Part shown: one piece after another, positions 33,441 through 40,998 of the stretch
Layout of the letters: every line of letters begins with the position of its first letter
Numbering within the stretch: position 1 is the stretch's first letter
Assembly (NCBI RefSeq): GCF_002007205.1
Contig: NZ_LAZS01000012.1
Span: forward strand, 496,001 to 560,000
Source of the DNA: Ensifer adhaerens
GTDB taxonomy: Bacteria; Pseudomonadota; Alphaproteobacteria; Rhizobiales; Rhizobiaceae
Reading direction: 5' to 3'
DNA: 64,000 nt
Translations under genes and position numbers: made by a program
The notes under the pieces: generated by a model
What the model was told of the DNA's origin: nothing
Databases searched by the model: none
The model's input: the letters and a program-made list of their open reading frames with translations, nothing else

Positions 33441-33465
33441 GGAACAACTGGCAGATTGCGTCGTT
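33441..33465 (+). promoter_or_regulatory. GSR promoter for CsbD
   Basis: GGAAC (33441-33445), 16 bp, CGTT (33462-33465), exact consensus, 39 bp before the CsbD start. The remaining 33227-33440 gap shows no gene. Confidence 0.72.
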
Positions 33466-33504
33466 CTGGACGTGTATCCGAAACAAACGCAAGGAGCATT
33501 TGCC

Positions 33505-33711
33505 ATGGATTGGAATCGCGTCGAAGGCAACTGGAAGCAGATCAAGGGTAAGGTCAAGGAACAGTGGGGCAAGCTCACGGATGATGACCTCGATCAGATC
33601 AACGGCAAGCGCGAGCAGCTCGAAGGCAAGATCCAGGAGCGCTATGGTTATGCCAAGGACCAGGCCAAGAAAGACGTCGACGACTGGTACGGAAACCAGC
33701 GTTTCCACTAA
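33505..33711 (+). CDS. CsbD-family stress protein
   Basis: A 68-residue, highly charged cytoplasmic protein. DWNRVEGNWKQIKGKVKEQWG, then KLTDDDLDQINGKREQLEGKI and DDWYGNQ are the full CsbD pattern. CsbD proteins are among the most strongly induced small proteins of bacterial general stress responses; their function is unclear. AAGGAG precedes ATG 33505. A degenerate second copy is at 37489-37720. Confidence 0.93.
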   Translation: MDWNRVEGNWKQIKGKVKEQWGKLTDDDLDQINGKREQLEGKIQERYGYAKDQAKKDVDDWYGNQRFH

Positions 33712-33722
33712 CTGATCGACAG

Positions 33723-33770
33723 GCCTCTCGCTCCAGGTCGCCGGCAGTCGGCGGGCCTGGAGCGAGAGGC
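33723..33770 (+). terminator. Long stem-loop after CsbD
   Basis: A perfect 15-bp stem (33723-33737 with 33756-33770) enclosing a second GC stem, 11 bp after the CsbD stop and followed by a C/T-rich stretch. The strong hairpin should terminate or protect the CsbD transcript. Confidence 0.72.
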
Positions 33771-34051
33771 GTCCCTTCTCTCCCGTCAGCGCCGTGCGAC
33801 AGCAAAAGTGGCACGCCGCTGATGCGGACCTACCAATCCGACATTTGCACTCGTCCTGGCAGGCGGCCATCAGAGAGCGGAGCAACTGGTCGACGACCTG
33901 GTCCCGACCAGGCTGCCCTCAACGCCGCCAGCGATCCATCGTGAGCGCGACATTTATCCCTTTGTTCTTTGGCGACCGGGATCGCGAGATTGCTTTTCAT
34001 CAATCGGCTTTTCACAGAGGCGCGCTGGCAAGGCGAGACCGCCCGAACCGT

Positions 34052-34076
34052 GGAACGATAAGGCCAGGAGCGCATT
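34052..34076 (+). promoter_or_regulatory. GSR promoter for the ATP-grasp gene
   Basis: GGAAC (34052-34056), 16 bp, CATT (34073-34076), i.e. GGAAC-N18-TT. It lies 82 bp before the start. The 33771-34051 stretch shows no gene. Confidence 0.55.
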
Positions 34077-34158
34077 GTCTGGGTTAGGTGCGCAATCTAG
34101 GTGGCCGGATGGATTTTGGCCGCCATTTGTCATGCTGGACACCCTAAAGGAGAGAAAG

Positions 34159-35202
34159 ATGCGCATAGGATTTTTCGTCAACTCCATCGAGGCGGAGACA
34201 GCGACATTCACAACGACGGGATTGGCCTTTGCTGCGGTCGTTCGCGGGCACGATGTCTGCTACGTCACGCCTGATGACTTTGTGCTGCGGCCTGATGATC
34301 GTCTCTTTGTCAAACGCCGCGTGCCCCCGTCGAAACGCTTCCGGAAGGCCGAAAGCCTCCACTCGGCATTGCAGGCCGAAGCGGAAGTCGAAGTCGTCGA
34401 TGTGACGGAGCTGGACGTGATCTTTCTTCGAAACGATCCCTCGCTGGACGCGGCCGATCGGCCCTGGGCCGCCAATGTGGGGGCGATGTTCGGTCGGCTG
34501 GCGGCCGAGCGCGGCGTGATCGTGATCAACGATCCTGGCGGCCTCGCACTTGCTCAGAACAAACTTTATTTCCAGGATTTCCCCAGAGCGGTTCGACCAG
34601 AAACGCTTATTTCAAAAAGCATCGAGGAGATCCGCGACTTCGTCGATGCCCACTCCGACGGCGTCATCCTCAAGCCGCTCCAGGGGTCGGGTGGAAAGCA
34701 TGTTTTCAAGATAGGTACACCCGAGGAAGCTAATCTCAACCAGATTTTCGAGGCCGTGAGCGGCGAGGGGTATCTGATTGCGCAGAGCTATCTGCCGGCG
34801 GCCACGCAAGGCGATATTCGGCTGTTCCTGATGAATGGGCGCCCGCTGGAGAAGGAAGGCGTTTATGCCGCGATGCGGCGCGTGCCTGCCAAAGGCGAAG
34901 TGCGGTCCAACATTCACGCCAGCGGGACCGCTGCTCGTGTAGATATCACACCACAGATCCTTGAGATCGCCGAGATGGTAAGGCCGAAGCTGATTGAGGA
35001 CGGCATGTTCCTCGTTGGGCTTGATATCGTGGGAGACAAGATTCTGGAGATCAACGTCTTCACGCCAGGCGGTCTCGGCTCGATGCACGAACTTTACAAG
35101 GTCGATTTCGCCGCAGCCGTCATCGAGGCGATCGAACGGAAAATTACGCAGCGGACCGTCTACGACGGGCGGATCGGAAACAGTGTTCTGGCCACCCTCT
35201 AG
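34159..35202 (+). CDS. Glutathione-synthetase-like ATP-grasp protein
   Basis: A 347-residue cytoplasmic ligase-like enzyme. RIGFFVNSIEAETATFTTTGLA is the GshB-type N-terminal domain. NDPGGLALAQNKLYFQDF, then GVILKPLQGSGGKHVFKI (ATP-grasp lysine and glycine-rich loop) and DKILEINVFTPGGLGSM (metal-binding Glu-Asn near residue 300) follow the glutathione synthetase pattern. The length is slightly more than GshB (about 315). It may be a second glutathione synthetase or make a related peptide. GSR control points to redox stress. AAGGAG is upstream of ATG 34159. Confidence 0.85.
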   Translation: MRIGFFVNSIEAETATFTTTGLAFAAVVRGHDVCYVTPDDFVLRPDDRLFVKRRVPPSKRFRKAESLHSALQAEAEVEVVDVTELDVIFLRNDPSLDAADRPWAANVGAMFGRLAAERGVIVINDPGGLALAQNKLYFQDFPRAVRPETLISKSIEEIRDFVDAHSDGVILKPLQGSGGKHVFKIGTPEEANLNQIFEAVSGEGYLIAQSYLPAATQGDIRLFLMNGRPLEKEGVYAAMRRVPAKGEVRSNIHASGTAARVDITPQILEIAEMVRPKLIEDGMFLVGLDIVGDKILEINVFTPGGLGSMHELYKVDFAAAVIEAIERKITQRTVYDGRIGNSVLATL

Positions 35203-35212
35203 TTCCCTGCTT

Positions 35213-35239
35213 CGGAGGATTGGGGAAACCAATCCTCCG
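35213..35239. terminator. Terminator between convergent genes
   Basis: A perfect 11-bp stem (35213-35223 with 35229-35239) and a 5-base loop, 11 bp after the ATP-grasp stop and 33 bp from the convergent stop at 35272. It could act in both directions. Confidence 0.68.
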
Positions 35240-35271
35240 GGGCGCGTGCCACCAATGGCCGACCGAGTGGA

Positions 35272-35718
35272 CTATGAGATCACGCCGATAAGCGTGATGG
35301 TGCCTGTTTCATCGCCGTCCCAATAGCTGACTTGCGATGCGCGAACCTTGATCAACAGGATGCCCGGGGTGTCGATCCCTTGCGGAAACCATCGCTCAAG
35401 GTCGCTCACCCAATGCGTGGCGAGCGCCTCCTTGTCCTCGACAAGTGATGCTTCGCCTTCGATTGCAATGAACATGCCGGGCTTGCCGAGCAAACTTGGA
35501 CTAGCGGTATAAGTCAGGCCGACCTGCGGGTCGGCTTTGATGTCGGCAATCTTGCTCGACTGATCGTAACAGAAAAACCACGTATCTCCGTCGTATTCCA
35601 CCTCGCCGTTGTTGCTCATCGGGCGGCTGCTTATCGTGCCATCCGCTTTCTTCGTCGAGAGCATTCCGAAATCGATGCTCTTCAGTTCCTTGGAGATGTC
35701 ACTCAGAGTCAGGCTCAT
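35272..35718 (-). CDS. Pyridoxamine-5'-phosphate-oxidase-family general stress protein (GSP26-like)
   Basis: A 148-residue split-barrel flavin-binding-type protein. FGMLSTKKADGTISSRPMSNN, YDGDTWFFCYDQSSKIADI and the IEGEASLVEDKEALATHWV block match the GSP26 group. The C-terminal TPGILLIKVRASQVSYWDG is the typical strand before the end. Found widely in GSR regulons; the physiological substrate is unknown. A GSR promoter lies 33 bp upstream. Confidence 0.87.
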   Translation of the reverse strand: MSLTLSDISKELKSIDFGMLSTKKADGTISSRPMSNNGEVEYDGDTWFFCYDQSSKIADIKADPQVGLTYTASPSLLGKPGMFIAIEGEASLVEDKEALATHWVSDLERWFPQGIDTPGILLIKVRASQVSYWDGDETGTITLIGVIS

Positions 35719-35750
35719 TGTCGTGTTTCCTTTTGGCGACTGCTGGTCTT

Positions 35751-35775
35751 AACCGGGGCCGCTCAAAGAGGTTCC
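35751..35775 (-). promoter_or_regulatory. GSR promoter for the GSP26-like gene
   Basis: Minus strand: GGAAC (35775-35771), 16 bp, GGTT (35754-35751). Confidence 0.65.
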
Positions 35776-35807
35776 CCGGCTTTCCAAACAATGCCGCTGG
35801 CCATGTG

Positions 35808-36215
35808 CTACGGTTCGCTGAAACCGGTGGCAAAAATCCGGGATCGCCCCTTGGGATCGTTGCGAAAGATCAGACCAGCACGCGTCCTGGAATGCATCGG
35901 GACATAGTCGAGCGTAATCTCGACCGTTTCGACGACAGTGTTTCCGGAGATGACCTCGCCGCGCACCACGACATCGGCGGCAGTCTGGTCGGCAGCGTTC
36001 TCGACGTCGAACATGACCAGATATCCGCCGTCCCGGTTTGCGCTGCTGATCGTTTGGACCGACAGATCGGGGGCTCCGTCGCTCTGCGTCGCAGCTTCGA
36101 AACTGACCCACCCGATCAGCACGATGACACCGATGGCTGATACCGACCCGGTGAGCCATTCGATCCAGTGCCCTCCACCTTTTTCAACCGAGCGGGATTT
36201 TGACGATTTCGCCAT
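35808..36215 (-). CDS. TIGR02588-family protein
   Basis: A 135-residue protein with one N-terminal membrane anchor (WLTGSVSAIGVIVLIGWVSF) and a periplasmic beta-rich domain (PDLSVQTISSANRDGGYLVM, then VENAADQTAADVVVRGEV). This is the partner family always found next to TIGR02587 membrane proteins, as here with a 7-bp gap. Function unknown. Confidence 0.82.
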   Translation of the reverse strand: MAKSSKSRSVEKGGGHWIEWLTGSVSAIGVIVLIGWVSFEAATQSDGAPDLSVQTISSANRDGGYLVMFDVENAADQTAADVVVRGEVISGNTVVETVEITLDYVPMHSRTRAGLIFRNDPKGRSRIFATGFSEP

Positions 36216-36222
36216 GGGTCAC

Positions 36223-37086
36223 CTAGAGAATGAGCCGCGCTGCTGCGGCGCCGATCGAGCTTGGAAAAGCAAGCACCACGGTACTCATGATCGCCTGGGT
36301 AAGTTCGATGCCGTCGAGCCGATGGAACGTCCAGAGACAGAAGAAGCTGATCGCGAAGGCAACGGCGTAGCCTGGGAGGGTGAAGCGGATCAGGGCATGC
36401 CAAACGGGTGTGCCTTCTTCCAGCTCGTGTCCGCCGAGGAAGGAAAGCGCATAGACGAACCCATGCATCAACACGATGGATGCAATGATGAGCGCGATTG
36501 CGTGCCAAGGTGACATCTTGAAGGAAATCAGGATCATTTCCTCGGTCGGAGCGACATTCAGTCCAAGAAACAGGGCGCCGACGGCCATCATGAAAAGCTC
36601 ACTGCCGTAGCCGGTTTGCGTATCATCGTCGACGGGGTCCTGTGCGTCCTCATCATCATTATCATCGTCGCGCCGACCCAGTTCGCTGCGACCAAGCAAG
36701 GCACCGATGCTGGCTGGGACCGTCTGGATGGCGATCATGCCTGCCGCCTCTGGCATAGCCTGCTCGACGCTGAGAACGCCTATGGCAGACAGCACGAACG
36801 CGCTCGCCAGCAAGCCCAGGAAATAGGCGATGCTGGCATCACGCACGGCTTCGTGCCAGGTCGCGACGTTTTCGAACCCGATGCGGCGCGCTAGGAGGAT
36901 GAGCAAAGGGATGTTGACCAACAGCAGCAGAAGCAGCCTCGAGCGGTCGATGTAGAGCCCGAGTTCCCACATTTCCATCGTCAGAAACATAGGCAACGCA
37001 AAGAGGAGAGCACCGGCCAACCCCCGCGCCAATCCTTTGGTAAAACGACGATGGTCGAAGTCAACGCGCGTCTGGTCGATCGCCAT
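36223..37086 (-). CDS. TIGR02587-family membrane protein
   Basis: A 287-residue integral membrane protein with seven or eight helices. FTKGLARGLAGALLFALPMF opens the protein, and the loop after residue 145 is strikingly acidic (RRDDDNDDEDAQDPVDDD). NVAPTEEMILISFKMSPWHA is the conserved block. Its co-occurrence with TIGR02588 is a family feature. An exact GSR promoter lies 29-53 bp upstream. Function unknown. Confidence 0.85.
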   Translation of the reverse strand: MAIDQTRVDFDHRRFTKGLARGLAGALLFALPMFLTMEMWELGLYIDRSRLLLLLLVNIPLLILLARRIGFENVATWHEAVRDASIAYFLGLLASAFVLSAIGVLSVEQAMPEAAGMIAIQTVPASIGALLGRSELGRRDDDNDDEDAQDPVDDDTQTGYGSELFMMAVGALFLGLNVAPTEEMILISFKMSPWHAIALIIASIVLMHGFVYALSFLGGHELEEGTPVWHALIRFTLPGYAVAFAISFFCLWTFHRLDGIELTQAIMSTVVLAFPSSIGAAAARLIL

Positions 37087-37114
37087 GCCTGGCCCCTTTC
37101 GGCTGCCACCTCAT

Positions 37115-37139
37115 AACGTCGACAGGCTCGGCAAGTTCC
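37115..37139 (-). promoter_or_regulatory. GSR promoter for TIGR02587/TIGR02588
   Basis: Minus strand: GGAAC (37139-37135), 16 bp, CGTT (37118-37115), exact consensus. Its -35 is only 10 bp from the -35 of the opposite promoter at 37150. Confidence 0.72.
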
Positions 37140-37149
37140 TGCCCCGAGC

Positions 37150-37174
37150 GGAACAAGGCGCCGATCACATGGTT
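37150..37174 (+). promoter_or_regulatory. GSR promoter for the BON-like gene
   Basis: GGAAC (37150-37154), 16 bp, GGTT (37171-37174), 23 bp before the start codon. Confidence 0.68.
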
Positions 37175-37197
37175 GGGGCAGGAAAAGGAGGCTTTCG

Positions 37198-37467
37198 ATG
37201 GTCTTGATCCTACCGGAATTCAATCACCGAGGTCGTGAGGGATCTGTCATCTCTGGCCTCATTGCAGCGATTAAGTCTGCCTTGAATGCGCAGACGTCAC
37301 TGGAGACGAGAAACCTCACATTCAGAGTGCTTGGAAACAGCGTCGTTATTGAAGGAACGGTCGATCTGCCAGGCGCAGCGGACGTTGTTCAAAGCCTTGC
37401 GGAGAATCTCGCCGGTCCGGGCCGCATAATTGTCAGGGTCAGTTGTCCGCGCGGTCAAGCCGGATGA
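37198..37467 (+). CDS. BON-domain-like small protein
   Basis: An 89-residue protein. The strand-helix pattern NLTFRVLGNSVVIEGTVDL, then ADVVQSLAENLAG and GRIIVRVSC is that of a BON domain, a phospholipid- or ligand-binding module found in osmotic-shock proteins. There is no signal peptide, so it would be cytoplasmic, unlike OsmY. AAAGGAGG precedes ATG 37198. Confidence 0.7.
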   Translation: MVLILPEFNHRGREGSVISGLIAAIKSALNAQTSLETRNLTFRVLGNSVVIEGTVDLPGAADVVQSLAENLAGPGRIIVRVSCPRGQAG

Positions 37468-37488
37468 CAATCGACCGAGGCGCCGTGC

Positions 37489-37720
37489 CTACCGGTCAAA
37501 TGCCTGACGATCGTACCAGTCATCCGCCTCCCGGCGAATGCGGTTCTTCTCGATCCCATAGACCTCCTGGATTCTGCCTTCGAGCTGTTTGCGATTGCAG
37601 CGTTGGTTCCCACCGCATGGTCTGCGACAGTTCAGCAAGGGGCGCGGCCAGAGTCTGCCGTTGCTGAAACGCTTCGTGGCCGGGTGCAAAAGGCAACCGT
37701 GTCTTCCAGTTGAGACGATG
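37489..37720 (-). pseudogene. Degenerate CsbD gene
   Basis: The minus-strand frame ending at 37489 reads QLEGRIQEVYGIEKNRIRRE then ADDWYDRQ, clearly the CsbD C-terminal half (compare QLEGKIQERYG and DDWYGNQ in the intact gene at 33505-33711). Upstream, the matching N-terminal half is not in the same frame; only a NWK-like remnant is recognisable near 37712. The gene is therefore frameshifted or eroded. It has no GSR promoter that I can see. Confidence 0.7.
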
Positions 37721-37743
37721 CAAAGCTCTGCCTGGCCTGGTCG

Positions 37744-37986
37744 TCAGAGGCTTATGCTACGCTCCCGCATGTGTTGATCGAGATTGGACCGGGTTGGACC
37801 GAACCGGACGAAGATGTCGCGGGCTTCCATGGGCGTAAGGCCGTATCTGGCGATGAACTCCGCCAGGTCATAGTGGCCCCGATAAATGACTTCCGCGGGA
37901 TCGACGACTCTGGCGCGAACGCGTCTCGGGATAGCCTGTCCATCGCGCTGCTTGGCTTCGCGCGACGCGGGTTGGTTCTCTTTCAT
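37744..37986 (-). CDS. Small hypothetical protein, possibly DUF3606-like
   Basis: An 80-residue very basic protein. The N-terminal 30 residues are polar and probably disordered. The C-terminal half (HYDLAEFIARYGLTPMEARD) looks like a short two-helix unit recalling DUF3606, but I am not certain. AAAGGGAGA is upstream of ATG 37986. A weaker GSR site faces it. Confidence 0.65.
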   Translation of the reverse strand: MKENQPASREAKQRDGQAIPRRVRARVVDPAEVIYRGHYDLAEFIARYGLTPMEARDIFVRFGPTRSNLDQHMRERSISL

Positions 37987-38060
37987 TTTGGTCTCCCTTT
38001 TGGCGCTATCGCCGCTCCGCCGGAACCAATGCCGAAGCGAAAGCCGCGCGCCTGCAAGCC

Positions 38061-38086
38061 AAGTCTTCCAAACCGCATTTTGTTCC
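38061..38086 (-). promoter_or_regulatory. Weak GSR promoter for the 37744-37986 gene
   Basis: Minus strand: GGAAC (38086-38082), 19 bp, TT (38062-38061). Fits GGAAC-N19-TT but not the fuller nGTT form. Confidence 0.42.
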
Positions 38087-38091
38087 CGAGC

Positions 38092-38116
38092 GGAACCTTT
38101 GCACCTCGATGAAGTT
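38092..38116 (+). promoter_or_regulatory. GSR promoter for the DUF892 gene
   Basis: GGAAC (38092-38096), 16 bp, AGTT (38113-38116). With the opposite site it forms GTTCCCGAGCGGAAC (38082-38096), -35 elements only 5 bp apart. Confidence 0.65.
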
Positions 38117-38150
38117 GGAGCGGCTTCACCAGCCCGCAAAGGAGGTTGTT

Positions 38151-38642
38151 ATGCCAGAAAAGACGCTTGAAACGCTGTTTCATGATGGCCTGAAGGACAT
38201 CTACTATGCTGAACGGCAGATATTGAAAGCACTGCCGAAAATGGCTCGTGCAGCGCAACTGCCGGACAGCAAGGCTGCGTTCGAAAAGCACCGGGACGAA
38301 ACGGAAGTCCATGTGGAGCGCTTACTGCAGGTCTTCGAAATTTTCGGCAAGCGCGCCCAGGGAAAGACCTGCGAGGCCATTCAGGGCATTATCGCAGAGG
38401 GCGAAGAGATCATGGAGGAGTTCAAGGGGAGCCCGGCACTTGACGCGGGCCTTATTTCGTCGGCCCAAGCGGTCGAGCACTATGAAATTTCTCGCTATGG
38501 CACCTTGAAGACCTGGGCCAAACAGCTCGGGCTGCAGGAGGCCGTGTCGCTTCTCGACCAGACCCTTCAGGAAGAAGGCGCCACCGACAAGGCCCTCAGC
38601 AAGCTTGCGGTGACGGCTGCGAACATCAAGGCCGCCGCCTGA
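38151..38642 (+). CDS. DUF892 (YciE/YciF-like) ferritin-fold protein
   Basis: A 163-residue four-helix-bundle protein. EKTLETLFHDGLKDIYYAER is the YciE-type start. EKHRDETEVHVERLLQVFE and AVEHYEISRYGTLKTWAKQ contain the Glu/His residues of the di-iron-like site. It belongs to general-stress sets in many proteobacteria; function not settled. AAAGGAGG precedes ATG 38151. Confidence 0.92.
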   Translation: MPEKTLETLFHDGLKDIYYAERQILKALPKMARAAQLPDSKAAFEKHRDETEVHVERLLQVFEIFGKRAQGKTCEAIQGIIAEGEEIMEEFKGSPALDAGLISSAQAVEHYEISRYGTLKTWAKQLGLQEAVSLLDQTLQEEGATDKALSKLAVTAANIKAAA

Positions 38643-38650
38643 TCGCATTG

Positions 38651-38686
38651 GACGCTTGAAGGAGGGGTTTCTTCTTCAAGCGTCCA
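38651..38686 (+). terminator. Terminator after DUF892
   Basis: A perfect 12-bp stem (38651-38662 with 38675-38686), 12-base loop, 8 bp after the stop codon. Confidence 0.7.
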
Positions 38687-38793
38687 TGTCGCCTTCTCGA
38701 ACGACAGCTTCAATTCTGGAGGGCGCGAGAAAGCAATCGCGTGTGGCCGAGGGCAGATGGTGAGGACCGTGGATGTGGGCTTGCCTCTTGAGC

Positions 38794-39006
38794 TTAATCG
38801 ATCCTGCCCATCAGGGCGGTGCCGAGGCTACCCAAGGCAAAGGAGGCGCCGAACGCAAAGCCCTGCAGCGTAAAGGCCAGCGGGTCGATCACACCGGTAT
38901 GGCCCAGAGCATGCGGATTAAGGACAACGATCACCAATGCTGTCAGGGTGCCGATGATGAACCCTGAAAACATATGCCAAATCACAAATCGCACGAGCTT
39001 TGGCAC
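38794..39006 (-). CDS. Small two-helix membrane protein
   Basis: A 70-residue protein from GTG 39006, with GAGG seven bases upstream. Two hydrophobic helices (IWHMFSGFIIGTLTALVIVV and LQGFAFGASFALGSLGTALM) flank a short loop. No family recognised. A weak GGAAC-N18-TT site lies about 140 bp upstream (39144-39168); I do not count it as firm. The 39007-39221 gap shows no other gene. Confidence 0.6.
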   Translation of the reverse strand: MPKLVRFVIWHMFSGFIIGTLTALVIVVLNPHALGHTGVIDPLAFTLQGFAFGASFALGSLGTALMGRID

Positions 39007-39221
39007 TTCGCCACCTCGTTTCTGATCGCGCTATCCGGCCCTGGTCTTCGGGGCCCGCTGAGGCACTGCCATTTTTCTGGGCCGGATGACGTCGGTTCGA
39101 TCCAATCCGTTCGCTTCGGACCTGCCGTAGCGAATCCATGTCCAATCGAGCTTTCTCGCGTTTGTTCCGTAATTCCTTGCAAGCGGGGCCGAGGGCCGAA
39201 GACCATCGGCCTTCCCTTGCG

Positions 39222-40220
39222 CTAGGTCTCGAGAAACCGCAGCAGGTGAAGTTCGTCCGCACGCAGTCCTGCGATGGGCCGCGACCTGCCTCGCCGTTTT
39301 CTCGTGGATAAGGTCGCGTCTCGATCCGAAAGCGCCAGGATGGCAGGGTGGATATAGCTCTTGCGACAGACCGCTTTCGTATTGTGCAGGACTTCCGAGG
39401 CCGCTTCACACATCTGCTTGATCGTGGGCCGGGTACCATTGTTCAACGCCTGGCGTGCAGCGGCGAAGGCCGCGACGCTTCCGGCCCATGTCCTGAAGGT
39501 CTTTGCCGAGATCGGGGCTGCGGAGATATCGGCGAGGTAACGGTTGAAGCGGCCGGAATCGATCGGTTGGGGGCGGCCGTCGGCGCCGATGGATACGAAA
39601 AGTTCCCGCCCGGGAAGGTCCGAGATTTCCTCTAGAACGCGTTGCAGGCGGGGATTTCTAAGGCGCCGTCTGATACGGCGTCCGCCCTTTCCCTTGAAGT
39701 CCAATTCGATGCAATCCGGCCGGATCTTGAGATGGCGCTTCAGAAGCGTTGCGGCACCATAGGTTCCGTTCTCCTTCGCATAGGTCGGATTGCCGATGCG
39801 AAGCGGCTCGTGGTCGAGAAGGGCGGCAAGCGCCGCAAGCACCGTTGTTGCGGCCTCGGCATTCCCTTCCATTTGCCGCCGGATCCTTCGACGTATCCGC
39901 GGCAGCACCCTGGCGAAGGCTGACAGCTGTTCGAATTTCTCGTGATTGCGCATCTGCTGCCACGCATCGTGATAGCGGTACTGCTTCCTGCCACGGACAT
40001 CATAACCGGTTGCCTGCAGGTGGCCATTTTCGTTGGTGCAGATCCATACGCGCTCGTAGGCCGGCGGCAATCCGAGCGCCTCGATCCGGGCGATGATCTC
40101 GGGATCTTTCAGCACCGAGCCGTCCGGACGCCGATAACGAAAGCCCTTTTGAAGGCGCGTTCGGCTGAAACCCGGCTCCATATCGGAGACATAGACAAGC
40201 TCGTCGCCGGCCGATCGCAT
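39222..40220 (-). CDS. DNA topoisomerase IB (poxvirus/bacterial type)
   Basis: A 332-residue type IB topoisomerase. ELVYVSDMEPGFSRTRLQKGF begins the N-terminal domain. ALGLPPAYERVWICTNENGH and LQATGYDVRGRKQYRYHDAW are the classical conserved blocks. CRKSYIHPAIL near residue 300 holds the catalytic tyrosine. It relaxes supercoils via a 3'-phosphotyrosine. ATG 40220 is used; TTG 40238 is possible. It immediately follows the DUF3309 gene and so should share its GSR promoter, as in other rhizobial stress regulons. Confidence 0.92.
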   Translation of the reverse strand: MRSAGDELVYVSDMEPGFSRTRLQKGFRYRRPDGSVLKDPEIIARIEALGLPPAYERVWICTNENGHLQATGYDVRGRKQYRYHDAWQQMRNHEKFEQLSAFARVLPRIRRRIRRQMEGNAEAATTVLAALAALLDHEPLRIGNPTYAKENGTYGAATLLKRHLKIRPDCIELDFKGKGGRRIRRRLRNPRLQRVLEEISDLPGRELFVSIGADGRPQPIDSGRFNRYLADISAAPISAKTFRTWAGSVAAFAAARQALNNGTRPTIKQMCEAASEVLHNTKAVCRKSYIHPAILALSDRDATLSTRKRRGRSRPIAGLRADELHLLRFLET

Positions 40221-40238
40221 GGCCTTGGCCGCATCCAA

Positions 40239-40394
40239 TCAGATACGCCCCATCAACAGGAGGACGAGGAGGACGACGACGACCACGCCGAGCAGTCCGG
40301 AGGGACCGTAGCCCCATCCCGACGAGTGCGGCCAGGCCGGGAACGCACCGACCAGCAGCAGTATGACGATGATCAACAGTACAGTTCCGAGCAT
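40239..40394 (-). CDS. DUF3309 small membrane protein
   Basis: A 51-residue protein: LGTVLLIIVILLLVGAFPAW, then PHSSGWGYGPSG and a second hydrophobic helix. This is the DUF3309 pattern. AAAGGAG precedes ATG 40394. It is first in an operon with topoisomerase IB, 42 bp from a GSR promoter. Function unknown. Confidence 0.88.
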   Translation of the reverse strand: MLGTVLLIIVILLLVGAFPAWPHSSGWGYGPSGLLGVVVVVLLVLLLMGRI

Positions 40395-40435
40395 GGACCG
40401 CTCCTTTGGTTGCTTTAAGCTATCGCTTTCGACCA

Positions 40436-40460
40436 AACCTTTGGCGACGAGGAATGTTCC
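40436..40460 (-). promoter_or_regulatory. GSR promoter for DUF3309-topoisomerase IB
   Basis: Minus strand: GGAAC (40460-40456), 16 bp, GGTT (40439-40436). Confidence 0.68.
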
Positions 40461-40479
40461 GAAGCGGGCTGAAACGTGA

Positions 40480-40504
40480 GGAACCATTGTCGTCGATGAG
40501 TGTT
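40480..40504 (+). promoter_or_regulatory. GSR promoter for the NepR-motif/receiver pair
   Basis: GGAAC (40480-40484), 16 bp, TGTT (40501-40504), 32 bp before ATG 40537. Confidence 0.62.
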
Positions 40505-40536
40505 CTGCCGAAAACCAGAGTTTCTGGGAGTTGGCG

Positions 40537-40998
40537 ATGAGACCCGCGCGCGTTATTGCGGTTCTGGCGATCTTGATACCGCCTCCTGTTACAGTGCAGC
40601 GCCGCTGCGGACCGACCCTGCCGGCCGGGGATCGACGGTTTGCGCGGTTCGCCCTGTGCCTTGCTACGGAAGGAGAACCGGTTGGCTTCCACCTGCACAA
40701 GGACTATCCTTTCAGTTGTCCCGCCGTCGAAGGCGACGGGAAACGCGCGACGAATGGACGGGCTGGAACGAGGATGGCTTCGGACAAGAAGACGAGCGAC
40801 GACGAGAGTTTGATGGCGCCCCATGCCACGGGCGATGTCGTTGGTGCCGAAATCGACGATATACCGGATCGTCTGCTGATACTCGCAAACAGGCTGCAAA
40901 GAGCGCTCGGTACGCGCCGAGTTGCCGAGACTGCCGAACGCCCAGCGCTTCAGGACGAATCGAGGCGACCAGTGAAGCGGACAGGGGATGAGAAATGA
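40537..40998 (+). CDS. Protein with NepR-like motif (possible anti-sigma factor)
   Basis: From ATG 40537 (GGGAG seven bases upstream, promoter 32 bp upstream) the frame encodes 153 residues. The first 79 are Arg/Pro-rich and unlike any family. The last 74 could be made alone from ATG 40774. They contain DDIPDRLLILANRLQRAL, which resembles the helical PDRLLDLLxRLD motif with which NepR anti-sigma factors clasp EcfG. The gene is translationally coupled (ATGA overlap) to a receiver protein with a sigma-like tail, the type of partner that binds NepR. Anti-sigma function is inferred from motif and context only. Confidence 0.5.
   Translation: MRPARVIAVLAILIPPPVTVQRRCGPTLPAGDRRFARFALCLATEGEPVGFHLHKDYPFSCPAVEGDGKRATNGRAGTRMASDKKTSDDESLMAPHATGDVVGAEIDDIPDRLLILANRLQRALGTRRVAETAERPALQDESRRPVKRTGDEK

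Noticed and set aside
39144-39168. GGAAC-N18-TT on the minus strand upstream of the 38794-39006 gene
   Set aside because: It matches only the loose consensus (GATT) and lies about 140 bp from the start codon, so it is mentioned with the gene but not listed as a promoter.
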